Assembly: GCA_036397255.1 (NCBI GenBank)
Contig: DASWJH010000095.1
Span: forward strand, 1 to 35,340
Direction: 5' to 3'
From: Nitrospiria bacterium
GTDB taxonomy: Bacteria > Nitrospirota > Nitrospiria > DASWJH01
Length of the DNA stretch: 35,340 bases
Below are positions 23,916-30,790 of this stretch, piece after piece (the first letter of the stretch is position 1; each line of letters opens with the position of its first letter). A model generated the notes under the pieces. It was given only the letters and a program-made list of their open reading frames with translations. It ran no database searches and was not told the origin of the DNA. A program made the translations under genes and the position numbers.

Positions 23916-25172
23916 ATGTTTCGAAAAGAGGTTTTGGATAACGGTACACCGGTTCTTATGGAAAAGGTTACCTCGGTTCGTTCGGTTTCTATTGGTGTTT
24001 GGGTCAATGTAGGCTCGAGGGATGAGCTGGACAAAGAACACGGGATCAGCCATTTCATTGAACATATGTTCTTTAAAGGCACTCGAAAAAGATCAGCCAT
24101 GGAAATTGCCCAAGAAATGGATTCCCTAGGGGGGGAGTTGAACGCTTTTACCACCCGGGAACTCACCACATTTTATAGCAAGGTATTAGATGACCATCTT
24201 CCCAGGGCAGTGGAACTCTTGGCTGATATAATTCATAACGCTTCGTTTTTAAAAAAGGACATTGACAAAGAAAAACAGGTTGTGATGGAAGAAATACGGA
24301 TGGTTGAAGACGATCCTGAAGATTTGGTTCATGATCTTCATACGCAAAATGTTTGGAAAAGGCATCCGTTGGGGAGATCCATCCTTGGGACCCATCAAAC
24401 CATTGAAGGTATTTCAAGGGAGCAAATTTATTCTTACATCCATCGACATTATCATCCCGAACGAACCGTCATATCAGTTGCTGGGAATTTTCAATTTAGC
24501 CCCCTGATGAAACTTTTAAAACGTCATTTTAATAAGCCCGCTGGAAGACCCTTAATTGAACTCCACCGTGAAAGCCCTCTTTTTGGAGGGAAGGTCCTAA
24601 TTAAAAAAAAGAAGTTGGAGCAAATCCATCTTTGTATTGGTCTTCAAGGGGTATCCCATATTCATAAAGATCGCTACGCCATTTTCCTTTTGAATACATT
24701 GTTGGGAGGAGGAATTAGCTCCCGTCTTTTCCAAAAGATTCGGGAGGAACGGGGCCTGGCCTACTCGATTTATTCTTATGTGGCATCGTTTAAAGATGTG
24801 GGGCTTTTTAATATATATGCGGGAACAGGGACAGCGACCGTCGCGGAGGTAATTCGTTTGATTCTCAAGGAGCTGCGGAAAATCCGGATTCATGGGATTT
24901 TGCCTAAAGAACTGTTAAAAACCAAAAACCATTTAAAAGGAAACCTCATGCTGGGGATGGAAAGCATGAGTAGCCGAATGAGCCGGTTGGCTAAAGATGA
25001 GTTATATATGGGGCGGTATTTTGGTTTGAAAGATATTTTGCAAGAAATTGACACGGTCACCCCTGAACAAATTCATCGGCTGGCGCGGGAACACTTTTCC
25101 AAAAAATATCTTTCCCTTACCGCCATGGGACCTCTTTCCAATGGCGCAATTCCTAAAGAATTGACCCTTTAG
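23916..25172 (+). CDS. M16-family zinc metallopeptidase (processing-peptidase-like)
   Basis: 418 residues. The inverted zinc motif HxxEH is H46-F-I-E49-H50 in ISHFIEHMFFKGT, with the third ligand probably the Glu in EEIRMVEDDPEDL near 120-128. The C-terminal half has the second, non-catalytic M16 domain (LLGGGISSRLFQKIREERGLAYSIYS, key part GGGISSRLFQKIREERGLAYS). This family (mitochondrial processing peptidase, bacterial YmxG-like) cleaves peptides or short precursors; the natural substrate is unknown. It starts 8 nt after pnp stop with an AGGGAG site and is probably the last gene of the cluster, as ymxG follows pnp in Bacillus. Confidence 0.92.
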   Translation: MFRKEVLDNGTPVLMEKVTSVRSVSIGVWVNVGSRDELDKEHGISHFIEHMFFKGTRKRSAMEIAQEMDSLGGELNAFTTRELTTFYSKVLDDHLPRAVELLADIIHNASFLKKDIDKEKQVVMEEIRMVEDDPEDLVHDLHTQNVWKRHPLGRSILGTHQTIEGISREQIYSYIHRHYHPERTVISVAGNFQFSPLMKLLKRHFNKPAGRPLIELHRESPLFGGKVLIKKKKLEQIHLCIGLQGVSHIHKDRYAIFLLNTLLGGGISSRLFQKIREERGLAYSIYSYVASFKDVGLFNIYAGTGTATVAEVIRLILKELRKIRIHGILPKELLKTKNHLKGNLMLGMESMSSRMSRLAKDELYMGRYFGLKDILQEIDTVTPEQIHRLAREHFSKKYLSLTAMGPLSNGAIPKELTL

Positions 25173-25282
25173 CCCATCCCTTCGTTGCCATGTTTTGGAG
25201 GACCTGTCGATTGTAATTATTGGCGAATCAACCTTTGAACCATTCCTCCCGTGTTAATCTTACCTTTTTCAACCATCTCACC

Positions 25283-26071
25283 ATGAAAAAATACTGGACT
25301 GTTTTTAGAATCAATTGGCAAAACTCCCTGGAATATAGGGGACCCACTTTAATCTATATCCTGGGAAACCTCCTTTATATCGTTGTTCTCCTTTATCTAT
25401 GGAGTTCCATTTATCGGGATGGGGGGCAATTGGGTGATTATTCTCTTTCGGAGCTATTTACCTATTATATTCTGCAATTGATGATCAATAGTTTGGTGCT
25501 TTCCTATGTGAGCTGGGAAATTGTGGATCAAATTCGAGAAGGTTTTTTTTCTAACTTTTTGGTCAAACCCATGGATTATCAGCACTATTGGTTTACCATT
25601 AATCTCTCAGGGAAAGTTTTGGAGGGGTTACTGATCTTTGCTGTGGTGGGAGGAATGAGTTTTGTTTTATTCCCTTATGTTTTTTTGCCCTCCCAGTTTC
25701 TCAGTGTGGTGTATTTTTTCATAGCCTTAGTCCTTGGGTTGGTCCTTGCCTTTGAATTTGATTTTTTTATTGGATTGATTGCTTTTTGGCTGGTTCAGGT
25801 AAGGGCCTTTAAATATATGCTGCAATATATCATTTTCTTTTTTGCGGGCGCGGTTTTACCCCTTGACCTTTTTCCTGGAGTGCTCAGAACCTTTGCGGAT
25901 TGGCTTCCATTTCAGTATTTGGCTTTTTTCCCTATTCAAATTTTCATGGGGAAAGAGGAAAATCCGTTGGGTGGATTTTTCATTGCTCTTTGTTGGATTA
26001 TAGGTCTTTATCTTTTTTCTCGTTTTGTTTTGTCTCGGGGAATTCGCAAATATGAAGCAGTGGGGTATTGA
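25283..26071 (+). CDS. ABC-2 exporter permease, COG4587-type (PF06182)
   Basis: 262 residues from ATG 25283 (KKYWTVFRINWQNSLEYRG). Six hydrophobic segments are visible: about 24-46, 65-87, 108-130, 135-160, 170-200 and 235-255. The first residues (TVFRINWQNSLEYRGP) and SRGIRKYEAVGY at the end match the DUF990/ABC2_membrane_6 permeases that pair with a COG4586 ATPase. No substrate is known for certain; related proteins are annotated as exporters. The reading frame is open upstream to a TTG at 25220, but that leader lacks the hydrophilic N-terminus of the family. No good ribosome-binding site precedes 25283. One nucleotide separates its stop from the next start. Confidence 0.8.
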   Translation: MKKYWTVFRINWQNSLEYRGPTLIYILGNLLYIVVLLYLWSSIYRDGGQLGDYSLSELFTYYILQLMINSLVLSYVSWEIVDQIREGFFSNFLVKPMDYQHYWFTINLSGKVLEGLLIFAVVGGMSFVLFPYVFLPSQFLSVVYFFIALVLGLVLAFEFDFFIGLIAFWLVQVRAFKYMLQYIIFFFAGAVLPLDLFPGVLRTFADWLPFQYLAFFPIQIFMGKEENPLGGFFIALCWIIGLYLFSRFVLSRGIRKYEAVGY

Positions 26072-26072
26072 C

Positions 26073-26873
26073 ATGGCAAAGACGATTTGGTGGTATTTTC
26101 TTTTATATGGGTCTTTTTTGCGGCACAATTTAAAAAATGAAATGGTATACCGCGTGAATTTTATCATCTCTATTGGAATGGATATTTTTTTCATGGTTGT
26201 GAATGTTATGTTTTTTGCAATTCTTTTTAGTAATGTGGAAAAGATTGGAGGGTGGAATTTCCATCAAACCCTTATTCTGGTGGGAAGCGTCGGTGTGGTT
26301 CGACAAATTGCCTATATGACTTTTCGGCAGGGCTTTTTAGAGCTTGGGGATTACGTTCGGACAGGGGAATTCGATGGGTTGTTGGTAAAGCCCATGGCGG
26401 CCAATGCCAACCTTGCTTTTCGGCATGTTTCCGTTACCGATAGTTTGGGGGAAGGGATCACGGGTTTTTTATTGGTGGTTTATGGGTTTTTTAACTTAAC
26501 CCAACCCAATTGGATCAGCATACCTTTTTATGGGCTCATGTTGGTAAATTCTTTGGCCATTTATTATGCTTTTTGCCTGACCATTAATAGTGCAGTTTTT
26601 TGGTTGGTGAAGTCTCAAGAACTCAATACGGTTGTTTATTATTTTATGGATACTGCTCGGTATCCCAGAGAAATTTACCATGGGCTTGGAAAAGCCTTTT
26701 TTACCTTTATTATTCCAAGTAGCCTGATTGCTACCACCCCGGCTTCCATTCTGGCCGGGCGAATGGATTGGGGCCTGGTTTTTCTTTCAATCCTTGTGGC
26801 CACTGTTTTTTTATTGATCGGGAGCACTATCTGGAAATTGAGTTTGCGACGATACAGTTCTGCGAGTAGTTAA
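26073..26873 (+). CDS. ABC-2 exporter permease, COG3694-type (PF06182)
   Basis: 266 residues from ATG 26073, immediately after the stop of the preceding permease. Segments of hydrophobic residues near 12-34, 40-62, 105-125, 130-155, 170-200 and 225-250 give about six helices. The features RVNFIISIGMDIFFMVVN near the N-terminus, RTGEFDGLLVKP in the middle and LRRYSSASS at the end are as in the second PF06182 permease of these systems; the two form the heterodimeric channel with the ATPase encoded next. Both permeases share the 'GEFD-LLVKP'/'GFFSNFLVKP' loop, supporting common origin. Confidence 0.82.
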   Translation: MAKTIWWYFLLYGSFLRHNLKNEMVYRVNFIISIGMDIFFMVVNVMFFAILFSNVEKIGGWNFHQTLILVGSVGVVRQIAYMTFRQGFLELGDYVRTGEFDGLLVKPMAANANLAFRHVSVTDSLGEGITGFLLVVYGFFNLTQPNWISIPFYGLMLVNSLAIYYAFCLTINSAVFWLVKSQELNTVVYYFMDTARYPREIYHGLGKAFFTFIIPSSLIATTPASILAGRMDWGLVFLSILVATVFLLIGSTIWKLSLRRYSSASS

Positions 26874-26992
26874 TCCTTTTTAAGTTTTTCCCATCCTGAA
26901 GGTTCAATAAGGGAAAGCAAACCCGCTGGTTGGGGTTTTCCAGCTTGGGAAAATGTTTATCTTTTAGCGATTGTGGACAAGGGCAATGAATA

Positions 26993-27970
26993 ATGCCAGT
27001 GATTGAAATCAAAAATCTATCAAAATCCTTTGAAACCTACAAAAAAGAGCCCGGGCTCCTTGGTTCTATTAAAGGCCTTTTTTGGAGAGAGACCTTTCAA
27101 AGAAAGGCTGTAAAAGATGTTTCTTTTTCGTTGGAAGAGGGAGAATTGGTGGGATTTTTGGGACCCAACGGTGCAGGAAAGACCACCCTTTTAAAAATCC
27201 TTTCAGGGATTTTATACCCTTCATCAGGTGAGGTTCGGGTTTTGGGTTTTACTCCCTGGAACCGTGACCGTGATTATCAGCGGCAATTTTCAATTGTTAT
27301 GGGACAAAAAAACCAACTTTGGTGGGATCTTCCTGCACGAGAATCCTTTGCCCTGAATCGTGATATTTATCAAGTCGATCCCGTGGTTTTTGAGAAAACA
27401 CTTGAGGAGCTGGTCCATCTTTTGGATCTTCAAGAATTGTTGGATATTCAGGTTCGGCAACTTTCTCTAGGCCAACGAATGAAATGTGAGTTGGTGGCGG
27501 CCTTACTGCACCAACCACGCGTCCTTTTTCTGGATGAGCCCACGATAGGTTTGGATGTCATTTCCCAGGAAAAGATCAGAGATTTTGTGAAAGAATATAA
27601 TCGTTTAAAAAAAACAACCGTTTTACTGACCAGTCACTATATGCGGGATGTGGAGCGGCTTTGCGATCGTGTTTTGGTGATAAATGATGGAAGCATTGTG
27701 TATGATGGCCGTTTAAAAGACTTGGCCGACCGGTATATAGACCATAAGGTCATTAAAATGCAATTTTCCGAACCCATAACCTTTGATGGTTTTTCTCGTT
27801 ACGGAGAGATGGTGGATTATGATCCACACCAGGTGATCCTAAAAGTAAAAAAAGGGGAGGTAGCTAAAACCACCCATATCCTTTTAGGGAACCATCCCAT
27901 TGAGGACCTGTCCATTGAAGAAGTTGAGATTGAAGAAGTCATTCGAAAAATTTTTGTTGAAAAAATCTAA
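26993..27970 (+). CDS. ABC exporter ATP-binding protein, COG4586-type
   Basis: 325 residues. Walker A GPNGAGKT (57-64), signature LSLGQRMK (157-164; an LSxGQ motif) and Walker B VLFLDEPT (177-184) are intact, followed by the H-loop (LTSHYM). The N-terminal insertion (KKEPGLLGSIKGLFWRE) and the C-terminal domain after residue 230 (FDGFSRYGEMVDYD...) are typical of COG4586. It powers the two permeases encoded upstream (operon gap 119 nt, no obvious promoter there). The start ATG at 26993 has an AAGGG site. Substrate unknown. Confidence 0.87.
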   Translation: MPVIEIKNLSKSFETYKKEPGLLGSIKGLFWRETFQRKAVKDVSFSLEEGELVGFLGPNGAGKTTLLKILSGILYPSSGEVRVLGFTPWNRDRDYQRQFSIVMGQKNQLWWDLPARESFALNRDIYQVDPVVFEKTLEELVHLLDLQELLDIQVRQLSLGQRMKCELVAALLHQPRVLFLDEPTIGLDVISQEKIRDFVKEYNRLKKTTVLLTSHYMRDVERLCDRVLVINDGSIVYDGRLKDLADRYIDHKVIKMQFSEPITFDGFSRYGEMVDYDPHQVILKVKKGEVAKTTHILLGNHPIEDLSIEEVEIEEVIRKIFVEKI

Positions 27971-28123
27971 TCATATTAAAAGTTAATTTTCCGTGCGGTT
28001 TAAACCTTAGAACCTTAGGCCTTCTTATTCAAGACGGTAAGGGTTTCCTTTCCAAAGACGCTAAAACAGAAAACCCAAGAACTCCCTTATTACTAATGTT
28101 TTCCATCCGGGTTTTTTCCTAAG

Positions 28124-28145
28124 CCCCTATTTCTGGGGGTTTTTA
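28124..28145 (+). terminator. Short intrinsic terminator downstream of the ABC operon
   Basis: CCCC (28124-28127), 7-nt loop, GGGGG (28135-28139) and five T. The stem is short but the G-C core plus T-run is suggestive. It lies 154 nt past the ATPase gene stop, so it may end that transcript. Confidence 0.45.
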
Positions 28146-28264
28146 AACAATTCATTGTAAAATTCATTTCCTTTTTTTTGTTATAATAGCCTTTTTAAAT
28201 TGTGAAGAAACTAACCCTCCTTTAGCATTCTCTTTTTTTTTACCCCTTTGGAAAAGGATGAGGA

Positions 28265-28294
28265 TTGATTTTTATTTGACTTATTATTTATACT
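28265..28294 (+). promoter_or_regulatory. Possible promoter before the GAF-domain gene
   Basis: TTGATT (28265-28270), 18-nt spacer, TATACT (28289-28294). Start predicted about 28301, 50 nt before the GAF start. The region is AT-rich, so chance matches are likely. Confidence 0.35.
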
Positions 28295-28350
28295 TTAGGG
28301 TGAAAATTATAAGGTACAAAAAAGACTGAAAAGGGAAAGAAGACCACCCC

Positions 28351-28792
28351 ATGACATCTAAATTTTCCCCATTTTCAACCCCAGGGTTTGGAGAAGGCTT
28401 TGTTTCAGATCCATTTGCGGAAAAAATTCCCAAAGCCATTATTGAAACCACCAGCGGTTTTATAGGTGATGAATTTTTCCGAACCTTGGTGAAAAATCTA
28501 GCTTCATTGCTTGAGGTTCGCTGGGGTTTCATTTCTGAGGTTTCGGATATAGAGGGTAAAAAAGTCCGGTTAATTACCATTTGGTCAGGCTCCGAGCATG
28601 GACACCCCTTTGAATATGAAACAAAAGGGACTCCTTGTGAGCATGTGGTGGCCCGAAACCTGGCCTTTTTCCCCTCCCGGGGTCCAAGAATTATTTCCTT
28701 CAGACCAATGGTTAAGGAAAGCTCAAGTGGAAGGTTATTTGGCCATCCCTCTCAATGACCCCCAGGGAAGGCCTTTGTGGCATTTGGGTTAG
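28351..28792 (+). pseudogene. GAF-domain protein, frameshifted and truncated
   Basis: The first reading frame (28351-28758) begins as a GAF-domain sensor: EFFRTLVKNLASLLEVRWGF, EVSDIEGKKVRLITIW, FEYETKGTPCEHVV. Near 28668-28682, a C/G homopolymer-rich spot, the homologous reading shifts by one base into the next frame, which continues GVQELFPSDQWLRKAQVEGYLAIPL and NDPQGRPLWHLG before a stop at 28790-28792. Intact relatives continue after the 'PL(G)HL' motif, so even corrected it would be a stub of about 147 residues. GAF domains bind cyclic nucleotides, haem or small ligands and usually precede kinase or cyclase domains, which are missing here. One frame change could be a sequencing error, but the missing end indicates decay. 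Confidence 0.65.
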
Positions 28793-29405
28793 GGGGAAAG
28801 TTTGACACCAACTTTCATAATTCCAAAGGGGCATAACTCGTTGTAAAAATTCCCCTCAAACCTGAAATAGTGAAAAAGATTTAAAGGTTTCTAAAAAGGA
28901 TGATTACTTTTTTTTTTCAAAAATAAAGAATAGGTTAGCAGGAAAATATTTTCCCTTTAAGGAAGATAAAATCATGATTTCCAGCAATGACTGTTTTTTT
29001 ACTGAAAAGGCTGCTCTTTTAGCCATCAATTAAAAAAATTAAACCCTCCATCCTCCCAGGTCTTGGCCAGTCTCGTGAAAAATCCCCGTCGTGACCAAAA
29101 ATATCGTCCCCAGGAAGTTTTCCTGTTTTTCTATTGTAGCCATGGGTATTGGGAAAAACAACCGAGTTTCATTTTTTTTTCCGATAAGCTTTGGGAAAAT
29201 GGTTGTGACCAGGAATACTTGAACCAAACAAAAAGCCATTGATGTGAATTGTAATTGGACGGATTTTATTTGTAAAATAGCAAGAAAATGTAGGGTAGAT
29301 TTTTCTGGACATATCCTGGGTTAAAATTTTGCCTAATTAAGGAAACCCCGTACCCCTGTAGATTTTAAATAGGACTTCCTTCTTGAAAGGAAAAAGGAGA
29401 ACAAA
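28793..29405. other. Gene-poor stretch, probable decayed sequence
   Basis: No convincing gene. A perfect 14-bp palindrome GGAAAATATTTTCC is at 28941-28954. A minus-strand open frame of 66 codons (29039-29239) has a locally protein-like composition (ends FHETGQDLGGWRV) but no ribosome-binding site and no recognisable family; it may be a fragment of a former gene. A 19-codon frame at 28974-29033 has an AAGGA upstream but no other support. Confidence 0.4.
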
Positions 29406-30380
29406 ATGACCCCAAAAGCCCAATTCCCCAAAGAGCAAAGCCAAGCGGGTGCATTTATACGTCAGGAGGATGCCTTTCAAAATTGGGTCACTGAAGATGG
29501 GCGTTTTGGGTTTCCAGCGGTAAAAGGACGCTATCATCTTTATGTCTCATTGGCTTGCCCCTGGGCTCATCGAACCATCATTCTGCGCAAACTTAAAAAA
29601 CTGGAAGGGGTGATTGGGATGACCGTTGTTGATCCCATCCGTGATGAAAAAGGGTGGGCCTTTCGAGATGGAGCCGGTCATTCTAAGGATCCGATCAACG
29701 GTTTTCATTTTCTCCGAGAAGCCTATACCGCAACGGATCCAAACTACCAGGGACGTGTGACCGTTCCTGTTCTTTGGGATCAGGAGACTCATCGCATCGT
29801 CAGTAATTCTGATGATGATATCATGCGTATGTTCAACAGTGAATTTAACCGGTTTACCGAATCCAAACTCGATTTTTATCCCCAAGGCTTCCGCAAGGAG
29901 ATTGATAAACTGAATCGTTTTATTTACGAAAATATCAATGACGGGGTATACCGGGCGGGTTTTGCGACCTCCCAAAAAGAATACGAAAAAGCGGTTTTAC
30001 GCCTTTTCGACGCCCTTGAAAAACTGGAAACTACCTTTGCCCGTCAACGCTATTTATTGGGGGGCCGTTTAACCGAGACCGATTGGCGGTTATTTGTGAC
30101 CTTAATCCGTTTCGATCCCGTTTACCACGGTCATTTTAAATGCAACCTTCGTCGGATTGCGGATTATCCCAATTTGTTTGCTTACCTCAGAGATTTGTAT
30201 CAGTTCGATGGCCTATCCGATACGGTGAACTTCGATCATATTAAGAGGCATTATTACTTCACCCATAATGACATTAATCCGACCCGGATTGTCCCTTTAG
30301 GCCCAATACAAGCTTTGGACTCGCCACACGGGAGAGAACGGTTGGGTGGGGATGGGGTTGAGGGGAATGAATTGTATTAA
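29406..30380 (+). CDS. Glutathionyl-hydroquinone reductase (YqjG/ECM4-type, Xi-class GST)
   Basis: 324 residues, close to E. coli YqjG (about 328). The N-terminal thioredoxin fold has SLACPWAHRTIILR (48-61), with the catalytic cysteine C51 in the CPWA motif typical of this class. Downstream VSNSDDDIMRMFNSEF and the helical C-terminal domain (DWRLFVTLIRFDPVYHGHFKCNLRRI, key parts LFVTLIRFDPVYHGHFKCN) with NPTRIVPLGP also match. The enzyme reduces glutathionyl-hydroquinones to free hydroquinones using glutathione. A strong AAAAAGGAGAAC site precedes the ATG. It stands alone, with the repeat element following. Confidence 0.9.
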   Translation: MTPKAQFPKEQSQAGAFIRQEDAFQNWVTEDGRFGFPAVKGRYHLYVSLACPWAHRTIILRKLKKLEGVIGMTVVDPIRDEKGWAFRDGAGHSKDPINGFHFLREAYTATDPNYQGRVTVPVLWDQETHRIVSNSDDDIMRMFNSEFNRFTESKLDFYPQGFRKEIDKLNRFIYENINDGVYRAGFATSQKEYEKAVLRLFDALEKLETTFARQRYLLGGRLTETDWRLFVTLIRFDPVYHGHFKCNLRRIADYPNLFAYLRDLYQFDGLSDTVNFDHIKRHYYFTHNDINPTRIVPLGPIQALDSPHGRERLGGDGVEGNELY

Positions 30381-30432
30381 GGGTCTTCGTGTAATCGAGT
30401 GGGTAAAAACTGTTAAAAAGTGTTTAAGGTCC

Positions 30433-30691
30433 ATACAGGGCAAGGGTCAAGTCAAAGTCATTCTGTGGTTGAAGCCTTTGAAGTATTAGAGGTTCCTGCA
30501 AAATCCAGTTCGTCATTCCCGAATGTTTTTATCGGGAATCCAGGATTCAAAAAATCAATATCTTCTGGATTCCCGCTTTCGCGGGAATGACGGGAAGGGC
30601 CTGGATTTCCGCTTTCCCCTGCCTGCAAGTGCCCGCCGGACAGGCGGGTAATGATAAAATTTACCCACTCACTTCCACGATGAGCCTGTAT
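30433..30691 (+). repeat. MITE-like repeat, left copy
   Basis: About 259 bp without coding potential, bounded by 7-bp terminal inverted repeats ATACAGG (30433-30439) and CCTGTAT (30685-30691). The interior is matched by the minus strand of 35087-35340 (about 7 differences in 255 bp). It contains three hairpins: ATTCCCGA/TCGGGAAT, ATTCCCGC-TTTC-GCGGGAAT, and CCCGCC-GGACA-GGCGGG. The plus-strand copy begins in GTCAAGTCAAAGTC. No clear target duplication is visible at its ends. Confidence 0.8.
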
Positions 30692-30752
30692 TAAAATAAG
30701 CGGCAATTGTTCGTTTTATTAAAATTGAAAAGGTTCCGGTTTCACCTGACCC

Positions 30753-30781
30753 TTGATTCTCATTTCTTTAACTGTTACATT
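30753..30781 (+). promoter_or_regulatory. Promoter of ppc with extended -10, close to the start codon
   Basis: TTGATT (30753-30758), 17-nt spacer, TACATT (30776-30781) preceded by TG at 30773-30774 (extended -10). Nine nt separate it from the ATG at 30791, so the 5' leader would be 0-3 nt. It lies 60 nt outside the MITE-like repeat, so the repeat does not supply it. Confidence 0.5.
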
Positions 30782-30790
30782 TCCTGAGCA

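Larger units (their letters stand above)
27971..28350. other. Intergenic stretch after the ABC operon
   Basis: No gene is seen. It holds the terminator candidate at 28124-28145, an isolated TATAAT (28182-28187) lacking a good -35 box, T-rich runs, and the putative promoter of the GAF gene (28265-28294). Confidence 0.5.

Noticed and set aside
26930-26960. GCTGG/CCAGC hairpin between the second permease and the ATPase
   Set aside because: No T-run, and the three genes form a known functional set, so an internal terminator is unlikely.
28182-28187. Isolated consensus -10 TATAAT
   Set aside because: No -35 box at 16-18 nt and no gene start at a suitable distance; AT-rich sequence gives such matches by chance.
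28974-29033. A 19-codon frame preceded by AAGGA
   Set aside because: Too short, with no recognisable peptide or conserved context.
29039-29239. Minus-strand 66-codon frame with protein-like composition
   Set aside because: No ribosome-binding site, no family, in a gene-poor decayed stretch; kept only as a possible relic.
30458-30706. Minus-strand reading frame of 82 codons inside the left repeat
   Set aside because: It lies wholly over palindromic repeat sequence (reads PGPSRHSRESGNP), a known kind of false gene call on such repeats.
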